A stretch of DNA of 64,000 nt from Paucibacter sp. B2R-40. Lineage in GTDB: Bacteria > Pseudomonadota > Gammaproteobacteria > Burkholderiales > Burkholderiaceae_C. A program made the position numbers and the translations under genes. This document shows positions 52,368 through 61,700 of the stretch, in pieces. The notes under the pieces were generated by a model. It saw only the letters and a list, made by a program, of their open reading frames with translations. It was not told the DNA's origin and did not search any database. Position 1 is the first letter of the stretch; every line of letters begins with the position of its first letter. Location of the stretch: contig NZ_JAJIRP010000013.1 of the NCBI RefSeq assembly GCF_025717555.1, positions 62,001 to 126,000 of the forward strand. The letters run 5' to 3'.

Positions 52368-55154
52368 ATGGATACGCGTTCGACCTGTCCCTATTGCGGC
52401 GTGGGCTGTGGGGTAATCATAGCGAGCGGGGCCGGGGCCATCACCGGCGTGCGGGGCGACCCCGATCATCCGGCCAATTTCGGCCGCCTGTGCAGCAAGG
52501 GCTCGACCTTGCATCTGACCGCCGCGCCGGTGGTGCTGCAAACCCGGCGCTTGCTGCAGCCGATGTTGCGGGTCGAGCGGACTGCGGCCTTGGAGGCCAG
52601 CAACTGGGACGCCGTCAACAAGCATGTGGCCGACAAACTGGCTGCCGTCATTGAAGAGCATGGACCCGACTCGGTCGGCTTCTACATCTCCGGCCAGTTG
52701 CTGACCGAGGACTATCACGCCTTCAACAAGCTCGCCCGCGCGCTGGTCGGCACCAACAACATCGACAGCAACTCGCGCCTGTGCATGAGTTCGGCCGTGG
52801 TGGGCTACAAGCAAAGCTTGGGCGCCGACGCGCCGCCGGCCTGCTATGAAGATCTGGATCACGCGGACTGCGTGTTCATCAGTGGCGCCAACCCGGCCTG
52901 GGCGCATCCGATTCTGTTCCGTCGCTTGGAGGCTGCCAAAGCCTTGCGACCGGCGATGAAGATCATCGTCGTCGACCCGCGCCGCACCGAGAGTGCCGAG
53001 TTTGCCGACCTGCATCTGCAGATCCTGCCCGGCACCGATGTGGCGCTATGTCTTGGCTTGCTGCATGCCTGCATCTGGGACGGGCTGCTGGATCAGCCCT
53101 TTATCGATGCGCACACGGCCGGCTTTGCCGAGCTCAAGGCGCTGGCACGTGACACGACGCCGGCTCAAGCCGCGCGCATCTGTGGCATCCAGGAAGTGGA
53201 CCTGCTGCAAGCCGCACGCTGGTTTGCCCAGTCGCCAGCCACCTTGTCGCTTTACTGCCAAGGCCTCAACCAAAGCACCAGCGGCACGGCCAAGAACACC
53301 GCCTTGATCAATCTGCATCTGGCCACCGGCCAGATCGGTCGGCCCGGCGCCGGGCCGTTCTCGCTAACGGGCCAACCCAATGCCATGGGTGGGCGCGAGG
53401 TCGGTGGCATGGCGACGCTTTTGCCAGGCCACCGCGACCCCAATGACGCCGCACATCGCGTCGAAATCGCTGCTTTGTGGGGTGTGGATGATCTGCCCAG
53501 CACGCCGGGCAAGACGGCGGTCGAGCTGTTCGAGGCGGCGGCGCGCGGGGAAATCAAGGCCTTGTGGATAGCCTGCACCAACCCGGCGCAGTCGCTGCCC
53601 GACCAGGCGCTGGTGCGGCGCGCGCTTGAGCGCTGCGAGCTGGTGATATTGCAGGAATGCTTTTCCGGCACGGCGACAGCTGCCTATGCCGATGTGATTT
53701 TGCCGGCCGCCACCTGGGGCGAGAAGGACGGCTGCGTCACCAATAGCGAGCGCCGCATCAGCCGCGTGCGCGCCGCGATTGCCCCGCCGGGCGGGGCTAA
53801 ACAAGACTGGCAAATCGTGCGCGATGTGGCGCGTTTGCTGGAAGCTGTGCTGCGGCCCGGTCGGTCCAAATTGTTTGAGTTCGAAAGCAGCGAGTCACTG
53901 TGGCTGGAGCACCGAGAGGCCACGCGTGGCCGCGACCTTGACATCACAGGCCTCAGCTATGCCTTGCTCGACCGCGACGGCCCGCAGCAATGGCCGTTCC
54001 CCGAAGGCGCCGCCAAAGGCCTCGCCCGGCTCTATGAAGATGGCCGCTTCGCTACACCCGATGGCCGCGCGCGCTTTGTGAGTAAGCCCTATCAAGCCTG
54101 CGCCGAGCAGGTGAATGCGCGCTTTCCCTTTGGCCTGACCACCAGTCGCCTGCGTGATCAATGGCATGGCATGAGCCGCAGCGGTGTGGTCAGCCGCTTG
54201 TTCGGCCATGAGGCAGCGCCGGTCTTGCGCATGAACCCGCAGGACATGCCGCGCCGAGGGCTCAAGGACGGCGACTTGGTGCGGGTGAGTTCACGGCGTG
54301 GCGAGATCACCTTGGCCCTGCTGGGTGACGCCGGCGTCGGCGCGGCGCAGGCCGATCTGGCCATGCATTGGGGCGAGGAATTTGTCTCCGGTCGTGGCGC
54401 CGAGGGCCAGCCCTTGCTGGGCTTCAACGCCCTCACTCAGCCAGCGTTTTGCCCCGACTCCAAGCAGCCCGAATTGAAATTTGCGGCGGTGGATATCCAT
54501 CGCTTGGATTTACCTTGGCGCCTGAGCGCGGCGGCTTGGGTGGCGCCGGCCGAGGCGGCTGCTTTGGGCTTGGCCTTGCGCGCCTTGATGTTCGAATTCG
54601 ACTATGCCTGTTGCGTGCCGGTTCCGGCTCAAGCAGGTAAAGAGGGTTGGACGTTTGAGGCCGCGCATGCGACCGCGCCGGCGCCGGAGCTGATCGCCAG
54701 GATTGCTGCACTGCTGAAGCTGCAGGGCGTCAATCTGCTGCGTTATGCCGACGCACAGCGCGGCCGCACTCGCCTGCTCTTGCTCGACGGCGTAGGCCAC
54801 GAGGCTCGCTTGCAAGCGCTGTTACGGGTGGGCGAGGTGGGCGAGGGGGCTTGGATTCAACAACTTTGGCGTGAAGCTGCCCTGGTGGCCCCGCATGGCC
54901 GCAGGCTTCTTGCGCCCGATGCTCGTGCGCCGCAAGACCTGGTCCCGCGCAGCCCGCAGGTCTGCAACTGCTTTGATGTCTCCGAGGCCAGCATTTGCGC
55001 CCAGTTGAAGGCCTGTGCCGGTACGCCCGCAGAGCGATTGCAAACCTTGCAAGCCCAGCTGCGCTGCGGCACTCAATGTGGTTCTTGCCTGCCGGCGCTG
55101 CGGCGTTTGGTCGATGGCTCCGCAGTTCAACTCATGGAAGAGGTGCCCCAATGA
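52368..55154 (+). CDS. nasA: Assimilatory nitrate reductase catalytic subunit
   Basis: A 928-residue cytoplasmic molybdenum enzyme reducing nitrate to nitrite. The 4Fe-4S cluster ligands are Cys7, Cys10, Cys14 and Cys42 (TCPYCGVGCG and RLCSKG). Molybdopterin-binding domains follow, with LCMSSAVVGYKQSLGADAPP, VFISGANPAWAHPI and the GRPGAGPFSLTGQPNAMGGR phosphate loop. The C-terminus carries a BFD-like [2Fe-2S] domain (VCNCFDVSEASI and LRCGTQCGSCLPAL) as in Klebsiella-type NasA. The frame opens at 52320 in nirD, but ATG 52368 is the conserved start, seven bases after the nirD stop. Electrons probably come through the BFD domain from an NADH- or ferredoxin-dependent partner not seen here. Confidence 0.95.
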   Translation: MDTRSTCPYCGVGCGVIIASGAGAITGVRGDPDHPANFGRLCSKGSTLHLTAAPVVLQTRRLLQPMLRVERTAALEASNWDAVNKHVADKLAAVIEEHGPDSVGFYISGQLLTEDYHAFNKLARALVGTNNIDSNSRLCMSSAVVGYKQSLGADAPPACYEDLDHADCVFISGANPAWAHPILFRRLEAAKALRPAMKIIVVDPRRTESAEFADLHLQILPGTDVALCLGLLHACIWDGLLDQPFIDAHTAGFAELKALARDTTPAQAARICGIQEVDLLQAARWFAQSPATLSLYCQGLNQSTSGTAKNTALINLHLATGQIGRPGAGPFSLTGQPNAMGGREVGGMATLLPGHRDPNDAAHRVEIAALWGVDDLPSTPGKTAVELFEAAARGEIKALWIACTNPAQSLPDQALVRRALERCELVILQECFSGTATAAYADVILPAATWGEKDGCVTNSERRISRVRAAIAPPGGAKQDWQIVRDVARLLEAVLRPGRSKLFEFESSESLWLEHREATRGRDLDITGLSYALLDRDGPQQWPFPEGAAKGLARLYEDGRFATPDGRARFVSKPYQACAEQVNARFPFGLTTSRLRDQWHGMSRSGVVSRLFGHEAAPVLRMNPQDMPRRGLKDGDLVRVSSRRGEITLALLGDAGVGAAQADLAMHWGEEFVSGRGAEGQPLLGFNALTQPAFCPDSKQPELKFAAVDIHRLDLPWRLSAAAWVAPAEAAALGLALRALMFEFDYACCVPVPAQAGKEGWTFEAAHATAPAPELIARIAALLKLQGVNLLRYADAQRGRTRLLLLDGVGHEARLQALLRVGEVGEGAWIQQLWREAALVAPHGRRLLAPDARAPQDLVPRSPQVCNCFDVSEASICAQLKACAGTPAERLQTLQAQLRCGTQCGSCLPALRRLVDGSAVQLMEEVPQ

Positions 55155-55972
55155 ACAGCAGCAAACTCCAAACCGTCAGCCTGGTCGGCGCCGGTCCCGG
55201 TGACCCGGAGCTTTTGACCGTCAAGGCGCTCAAGCGCATCCAGGCCGCCGATGTGATCCTCAGCGACGATCTGGTTGACCCGCGCGTGCTGGCTTTGGCC
55301 CATCCAGCGGCACGCATTTTGTATGTCGGCAAGCGCGGCGGCTGCGTCTCTACTGAGCAGCGCTTCATCCATGACTTGATGATTCGCGAGGCCAGCAGCG
55401 GGGCACGCGTCGTGCGTCTGAAGGGGGGGGATCCCTTCATGTTCGGGCGCGGGTCGGAAGAGGTTGACGCGCTGCGCGAGGCCGGCATCGAGGTCGAGGT
55501 GGTCAGCGGCCTGACCTCAGGCATCGCAGCACCCGCCAGCATCGGCATCCCGGTGACCGACCGCCGCCACGCGCCCGGCGTCGCCTTCGTCACCGGCCAC
55601 AGCCGCGACGGTGCGCGCGCCGGTGAGGGGCCCGACTGGGCGGCTCTGGCGCGCAGCAGGCTGACCCTGGTCATCTATATGGGTCTGAGTCAGGCCGAAC
55701 AGATCGTGCAGGCACTGATTGAAGGTGGCTTGAGTGCCGACACGCCGGCCGCCGCGATCTCGGCCGCCCACACGGCGCAGCAGCGCCAACAGGTCTGCCA
55801 TCTGGCCGAGTTGCCGGCGATGCTCTTGCGCGAGCAATTGCCCAGCCCGGCCATCCTGGTGGTGGGCCAGGTGGTGCGGCAGGCGCAGGCTTGGGATGAT
55901 TTGCTGCAGAGCTTGGCGCAGCCGGTCCCGGGTTCGATGCCGCAGGTGCGAATGGTGGGTCGGCGTGCTTGA
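55151..55972 (+). CDS. cobA: Uroporphyrinogen-III C-methyltransferase
   Basis: A 273-residue SUMT making precorrin-2, the siroheme precursor needed by NirB. SAM-binding signature VSLVGAGPGDPELLTVKALK at the N-terminus, then VRLKGGDPFMFGRGSEEV and IPVTDRRHAPGVAFVTGH, all typical of CobA/CysG-C. It lacks the dehydrogenase–ferrochelatase half of CysG, so another protein must finish siroheme. Its ATG overlaps the nasA stop (ATGA). Its place at the end of the nitrate operon agrees with supplying cofactor to nitrite reductase. Confidence 0.94.
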   Translation: MNSSKLQTVSLVGAGPGDPELLTVKALKRIQAADVILSDDLVDPRVLALAHPAARILYVGKRGGCVSTEQRFIHDLMIREASSGARVVRLKGGDPFMFGRGSEEVDALREAGIEVEVVSGLTSGIAAPASIGIPVTDRRHAPGVAFVTGHSRDGARAGEGPDWAALARSRLTLVIYMGLSQAEQIVQALIEGGLSADTPAAAISAAHTAQQRQQVCHLAELPAMLLREQLPSPAILVVGQVVRQAQAWDDLLQSLAQPVPGSMPQVRMVGRRA

Positions 55973-56027
55973 GTCCCTGAGCTAAGCGGCGGCAGCGCCG
56001 TTACAGTCAAGCTCCACGGGAGCTTAG

Positions 56028-56585
56028 ATGTCAAAAACAGAGAAAGAAAAAATGCTGGCCGGCGAACCTTACAGCGGCGCCGACCCGCAGCTGGTGGCCG
56101 AGCGCCTGCACGCCCGTGAGCTGTGCCGGGCTATCGCCGAGCTGCCGTCGCAGGCACCTGAAGCTGAGCGTTCAGACTTGCTCAAGCAGCTGTTTGGCGC
56201 TGCCACCGACGCCTACATCACGCCGCCGTTCTTTTGCGACTATGGCCGCAATATCGAGCTGGGCAAGGGCGTCTACTTCAACTTCAACTGTGTGCTGCTC
56301 GACTGCGCCAAGATCAGCATCGGCGACCATGTGCTGTTCGGCCCAGCGGTGCAGATTTACACCGCCAGCCATCCCATGGACGCGGCCGAACGCCGTAGTG
56401 GCCTGGAGTTCGCCAAACCCATCGCGATTGGCAACGATGTCTGGTTGGGCGGCGGTGTTGTCGTCTGCCCCGGCGTCACCATAGGCGCCGGCACGGTGAT
56501 TGGTGCCGGTAGCGTTGTCCTGCGCGACATCCCTGCCGGTGTCTTGGCGGCAGGCAATCCCTGCCGGGTGATTCGCGAGCTTTAG
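56028..56585 (+). CDS. Maltose/galactoside O-acetyltransferase family (left-handed beta-helix)
   Basis: A 185-residue hexapeptide-repeat acetyltransferase. The N-terminal Mac domain (KEKMLAGEPYSGADPQLVAER) precedes the left-handed beta-helix with the repeat I-G-x-G-V-x-x core; the catalytic histidine is in QIYTASHPMDAAERRSGLEF, and GNDVWLGGGVVVCPGVTIGAGTVIGAGS is the C-terminal coil. It matches Maa/LacA proteins that acetylate sugars. It follows the nitrate operon by 55 bases and may be transcribed separately. Confidence 0.87.
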   Translation: MSKTEKEKMLAGEPYSGADPQLVAERLHARELCRAIAELPSQAPEAERSDLLKQLFGAATDAYITPPFFCDYGRNIELGKGVYFNFNCVLLDCAKISIGDHVLFGPAVQIYTASHPMDAAERRSGLEFAKPIAIGNDVWLGGGVVVCPGVTIGAGTVIGAGSVVLRDIPAGVLAAGNPCRVIREL

Positions 56586-56646
56586 CCTGCGCTGGTCTTG
56601 AACTGTTAGGCTGGCGGCCCTTGCCCGCTTTTAATTGCCCACACTC

Positions 56647-57426
56647 ATGAGCTTTTTGGCCATCGACATCGGTAACACCCGCCTCAAATGGGCGCTCTAT
56701 GCCTCACCGCAACCGGGCGCTGTGCTGCTCGCTCATGGTGCGGTGTTTCTGGAGACGATAGAGACCTTGGCCGACAGCGACTGGCGTGGACTGCCGGCGC
56801 CGCACAGTGTGCTGGGCTGCAATGTGGCCGGCGACGCGGTACGTCGTCGGGTGGAGGAACAACTTGAGTTGTGGGATCAAGAGCCGCGCTGGGTGGTGGC
56901 AAGCAGCCATGCGGGCGGCGTCAGCAATGGCTATGACCACCCCGGCCGGCTCGGCGTCGACAGATTCGTGGCGCTGATCGGGGCGCGTTCCCATATGTTG
57001 CAGCGCGCGGTTGCGCCGGCGGCCCCAAGTGCGGCGCTGGTGGTGATGATTGGCACCGCAGTCACGGTGGACGCCCTGGACGCCGAAGGGCGTTTCTTGG
57101 GCGGCATGATCATGCCCGGCCACGGCATCATGTTGCGCGCGCTGGAGGGCGGCACCGCCGGCCTGCGCGTGCCCACCGGCGAGGTGCGCGACTTCCCGAC
57201 TAACACCTCGGATGCGCTGACCAGTGGCGGCACCTTCGCCATCACCGGTGCGATCGAGCGCATGCACAGGCATCTGGCGAAGAAGGTCGGCAGCTCGCCG
57301 CTCACACTGATGACCGGCGGCGCCGCCTGGAAGGTCGCGCCGACGCTGGAGCTGGATCATGAACTGGTCGACTCGTTGATCTTCGACGGCATGTTGTCGC
57401 TGCAGTCGCATCGATTGGCGCTGTAG
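56647..57426 (+). CDS. coaX: Type III pantothenate kinase
   Basis: A 259-residue kinase for the first step of coenzyme A synthesis. The ASKHA phosphate motif is at the N-terminus ([18 protein letters not shown]), [10 protein letters not shown] follows and [20 protein letters not shown] is the second phosphate motif; [20 protein letters not shown] is the C-terminal adenosine part. These are features of the CoaX class, unrelated to CoaA. ATG 56647 is preferred; the TTG-initiated frame at 56635 adds four residues. In many betaproteobacteria coaX is paired with birA; here it is not. Confidence 0.9.
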   Translation: MSFLAIDIGNTRLKWALYASPQPGAVLLAHGAVFLETIETLADSDWRGLPAPHSVLGCNVAGDAVRRRVEEQLELWDQEPRWVVASSHAGGVSNGYDHPGRLGVDRFVALIGARSHMLQRAVAPAAPSAALVVMIGTAVTVDALDAEGRFLGGMIMPGHGIMLRALEGGTAGLRVPTGEVRDFPTNTSDALTSGGTFAITGAIERMHRHLAKKVGSSPLTLMTGGAAWKVAPTLELDHELVDSLIFDGMLSLQSHRLAL

Positions 57427-57458
57427 GCGCGCTTGGTGCGCGCTCAGTTCAGCTCAGC

Positions 57459-58550
57459 TCAGCTCGGACGCACCCGCATCGCCAACTCTTGGACAGAGCG
57501 CACTTGCAAGATTTTGTATAGCTTGCGCGTGTGATCGGCCACGGTGCTCGGGGCGACCCCGAGTTGCAGTGCGACCTCTGCGTGGGATTTGCCTTGCAGC
57601 AATAGTCGGCATACCGAGGTTTGCCCGGGCGATAAATCCAGCGCCAGTAATTTGCGCTCCTGCGCCAGGGCCATGGGCTCGAAGCGGCGCAATTGAATCT
57701 GTATCAAGGCTTCGGAGGTTTGGACTTCGGCAGCATAGGGCTTCAGTCGCTGGGCCGTGAACTCAAACAGCCCCCAATGGTTTTGATGCCTGCAGCTGGC
57801 CTTGTCGGCCCGGCTCAAGGCTTCTTGCAGCCCATCCAGCGCCGGATGTTGGCTTGGCCGCTGTAGCGTCGCCATGCTGACGGGGCCAAGTCCAGCCTTT
57901 GCCAACAGTAAGAGCCGCACAGCGCCTTCGCTTGCATGCAGGATGGTTCCGCCAGCATCGGTCAGCAGTGTTTCCGCTGGGTCGGCGCTGAGGGTCCACA
58001 GGGCTTGGGCGGTCGCAGTCGGCGCATAGGCGTCTCGACTCAAGGCGCGGTTCAGATAGGGGAGAACCTGCGCCAACAGCACCTCCTCGGCCGGCTTGAA
58101 GCAGCGCTCGCCTGGCCCCCGGTAGAGCACCAGTGAGCCAAGCGCGCGGCCATTGGCGGCGCGCACGATCGCCTCGGCCCGGAACCGAAAGCCCTGCGGG
58201 CGCCAGATATCCCAGTACAGGGCCGAGTTGAAGAAGGCACGGGTATTGAGCTGAGCCGCGCTATGGATGCAGGCGTTACCGGCGACGGCGTGCGCGAATG
58301 GCAGCATCACCTCGGCTTCCCGACGGTTGTGAAACTCCTCGAAGTAATGCTTGGCGATGGCCTCGTCCACCGGCCCTTCGATGTAGTACTGGCTCAGTCG
58401 GCCCTGTTCATCGCAGCAGTCAAACAGATTGCGCGCGGAAGGAATCAACGCGTGCAGATGCTCTAGAACTGCAGGAATCAACAAACCGGCCGGCAAGTCC
58501 AGCGCGCATAAATCCCGCAGCTTGCTGAGCTGACGGCTTTGCTTGTTCAT
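57459..58550 (-). CDS. LuxR family transcriptional regulator
   Basis: A 363-residue regulator with a C-terminal LuxR-type helix-turn-helix: LDLSPGQTSVCRLLLQGKSH, AEVALQLGVAPSTVADHTRK, LYKILQVRSVQEL. The N-terminal 280 residues contain GAF/PAS-like segments (AQALWTLSADPAETLLTDAG, ILHASEGAVRLLLL) but no receiver or autoinducer domain that I can identify. ATG 58550 (MNKQSRQLSKLRD) is chosen; GTG 58622 (NIGFLFEPFG) would extend it by 24 residues. It is divergent from the PEP-CTERM protein gene, with a 16-bp palindrome in between, so it is a candidate regulator of that gene. Confidence 0.8.
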   Translation of the reverse strand: MNKQSRQLSKLRDLCALDLPAGLLIPAVLEHLHALIPSARNLFDCCDEQGRLSQYYIEGPVDEAIAKHYFEEFHNRREAEVMLPFAHAVAGNACIHSAAQLNTRAFFNSALYWDIWRPQGFRFRAEAIVRAANGRALGSLVLYRGPGERCFKPAEEVLLAQVLPYLNRALSRDAYAPTATAQALWTLSADPAETLLTDAGGTILHASEGAVRLLLLAKAGLGPVSMATLQRPSQHPALDGLQEALSRADKASCRHQNHWGLFEFTAQRLKPYAAEVQTSEALIQIQLRRFEPMALAQERKLLALDLSPGQTSVCRLLLQGKSHAEVALQLGVAPSTVADHTRKLYKILQVRSVQELAMRVRPS

Positions 58551-58654
58551 GGCGGCAAAGCCTAACACCGAGATGCGGCGGTAGTCCAGGCCAAATGGCT
58601 CGAACAAAAAGCCAATATTCACCCCCTGGGCAGAGGGTAGATGACGCCTTCGGC

Positions 58655-58670
58655 CCCCTAGCGCTAGGGG
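58655..58670. promoter_or_regulatory. 16-bp perfect palindrome CCCCTAGCGCTAGGGG
   Basis: A perfect palindrome in the region between the LuxR gene and the PEP-CTERM gene. It lies 105 bases from the LuxR ATG and 85 bases before the PEP-CTERM ATG. It looks like an operator for a dimeric regulator, with the LuxR protein next door the first candidate; this is inference. Confidence 0.6.
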
Positions 58671-58754
58671 AGTCAGTGCCCCAACTCGCCTTGAAAGCGT
58701 GAAGATCGGCGCCGCTGGGCAAGGGCAATTGCCGCAAATCAGGGAGTCAAAATC

Positions 58755-61700
58755 ATGTCGATTTCGTCATCAGTGAGTGTTCTTTCATCTTCTTGTTCTG
58801 TTCGTTTGAGGATGGTGCGTCCACCGCGCCTGAATCGTTTGGCGCGGGGGCTGATGCTGGCTTTGGTGGCCCTGCCGGCGGCGCAAGCTGCGGTGACGGT
58901 GACGGGCACTTACTGGCTGGACCCCTGGGATCCAGCCTCCTTGAATGGGCCGGATTTACTCATGCCGGGCAGCCGCTTGTTTCTAGGCTCCAACAGTAGC
59001 GCCACATTTGAGGCTCTGGCTGGCGCTAAGGTGGAGTTGGCCCAACTTTCCTTGGGGCAATCCGGGTTTACGGCCCTTGCTGTCCTGGATGGCGTTGGCA
59101 CGCGGATGAGCTTGCACAGCAATGGATATGGCAACCGCTTGGATGTCGGCAATGCCGGGGTGGGGCGATTGACTGTTTCGGGCGGCGCGCTTTTGGATGG
59201 CCGCGCCGATGCAACCGCTTGTTTGGTTGGCCCCCAGTATTGCGGCAACTTTGTCGGCAATGGGGCTGGTTCGGATGGTCAATTCATCATCACCGGCGCC
59301 GGCAGTGAGGCGCGCCTGCTCCACGCGTTCGTGGTCGGTGGTATCAATGTGAACGGCAGTTTTGGCACTGCGGGTGCCACCACCCATGGCCGCGTCGATG
59401 TGCTGGACGGCGGTACGTTACGCACCGATCAGTTGGTGGCGGGGGTGTCCAACCTTGGTCCCAATAGCAATGGCCTGGAGCTTAGCGAAGCCTTGATCAA
59501 TCTGCACGGTGCTGGTTCCTTCTGGGAGATCAGTGGTGGTGCATTGCCCAACGCAAGGGCTGATCTGATTCTTGCTGACGGGCGGCGAGCAACCACGACA
59601 GCCAATGTCGGCGACGGAGCCTTGTGGCGTGTGCAACCGATTGCTGGCTCGTATGCAACGATGCTGGTCGGCCAAAACGGCGGCAACGGCACGCTCAATG
59701 TGTCGGCTTCGCGCATCGAGATATTGGCACCTGTGCAGTCCTTTTTCGGCGTGGGCCGCGATGGCGGAACGGGGAGCGCTCGCTTCGATGCCGGTTCGGT
59801 GCTGCAAATGACGGCCGGGCGCTCGGACATTCAAATCGGCCAAGGCAACGGAAATGGCAGCCTGCTGCTGGACAACAGCCGAATCGAGATGGGACTCAAC
59901 GACACGCATATGGGTGTGGGCATTGAAGGTGGCACCGGGCTGCTGAGTCTGAACCACGGCGCCGAGGCTGGTGTTGGCTATGCGGTGTTTGGCCGCGCTG
60001 GTGGCACGGGTAGTTTGCAGATTGAATCGGGTGCCCGTTTCATGAGTGGCAGCAATGTGGACATCGGCCACGGCGGCATCGGCCAAGTGTTGATCAATTC
60101 GGCCGGGGTGTTGGAAGCGGCGTCCCTGAATATGGGTGGCTGGGGCAATGGCCAGGGAACAGCCGTCCTGGACGGCGCAGGTAGTCTCATCGCCTTGAGT
60201 CGCATTGACGGTCACCGCCTATCGCTGGGGGATTGGGGCAAGGGCAGTCTGGTCGTATCCGGCGGAGCCTTGCTGGACGCAGCGGGCAAGGCCGCAGACT
60301 GCGTGAACAAATGGTGCGGGGCGATGGTCGGCCATGCCGCCGGCAGCCAAGGCTGGCTGACCATCACCGGCGCGGGCAGCGAGGCGCGCTTCCTCAGCGG
60401 CTTCTCGGTCGGGGGAACCCAGGTGGCGACGGCGGCCATCGAAGGCTGGACCATTGGTACGGCGGGCGGTACAGGCCGTGGGCGGGTCGAAGTGCTGGAT
60501 GGTGGCCTGCTTCGCACAAAAGAGGTTTCAACCGGCGTCTGGAATTCAGCGTCAGCCAACGGGCAAGAACGCAGCTTCGCTGAAGGCCTGGTGGCCGGGG
60601 CGGGCTCGCGCTGGTTGATCCAGGGCAGCGAATCGGAAGGCCATGATGCGCGGCTGATGCTGGCCAGTTCTGCCAACAGCTATGCCGATTGGAAGGTGCA
60701 GGGCGGCGGCGAGTTGTTGGTCATTGCTCCGACGGGGCGCAATGCCAATGTGGACCTCGGCAACGGTGGCCAAGCAACGCTGGCGGTGTATGGGGCAGGC
60801 TCGCGTCTGTTTGTCAGCGGCGTCGATGCGCGCCTGGTGGCGGGCATACGGGGCGGTAGGGGTGATATTGTTGTCGCGGACAGCGGGGCTCTGGAGTTGC
60901 TTGGCAGCGCTCACAGCTACCTGAATCTGGGGGAATCGGGCGGCGAAGGGGAGTTGAAGGTCTTGTCCGGCGGGCGTGTCAGTGGCGCGCGAGACGTCAA
61001 TGTTGGCGACTGGCGTGGCAACGGTCAGGGCACTGTATTGATTGATGGCGCCGGTAGCCGGCTCGATACTTTGCGCAGTGGCGGCGTCACCGGTCTGCTG
61101 ACTGTTAATCAGGGCAAAGTAAGTCTGTTGGCAGGAGGCCAAGCGTCTGCCTTCGCCCTGCAGGTCGCTCCTAACGAGTTGCTTGGCCACGCAGAGGCGG
61201 TGATCGATGGCAAGGATTCAGCGTTCAGCTTGCATTCGCTTGATTGGCACCGGCTCAGCGTTGAAAAGGGCTCGGTCATCGTCAGCGGCGGTGGCTTGTT
61301 GGACGGAGCGGCCGACGCTGCGGCTTGCACTGGGCATTGGTGCGGGGCCTTCCTTGCCAACAATGCCGGAGGCGACGCCAGTCTGACCGTTGCCGGCGCA
61401 GGTTCGCGGGCGAGCTTTCTGTCGACCTTGATTGCAGGCGGTTCTTACGTCACAGCACCGCCCGCCACGCCCTATACGAGCGGCCAGCCCGGTGCTGCCA
61501 GCCGGGTGCGAATCAATGTCTTGGACGGTGGTCGGCTGGATACCGAAGCAGTCAGGTTGGGCCATGGGCCGCAAGGCTCCGCGGCCAACGGTGCCGAGAG
61601 CGTGCAGGTCGACGTGAAGCTGAGTGGTGCGGGTTCTTTGTGGCGTGTAGCCCCCGGCAGCCCTGGTTCGACCTTGTCAAGCTTTGTCACTGGTGCGGCC

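Noticed and set aside
57427-57444. GCGCGC…GCGCGC hairpin after coaX
   Set aside because: No T-run on either strand, so not a convincing terminator.
57447-57465. AGCTC pentamer repeat at the LuxR stop codon
   Set aside because: Only about three clean copies; too short to claim a phase-variable tract.
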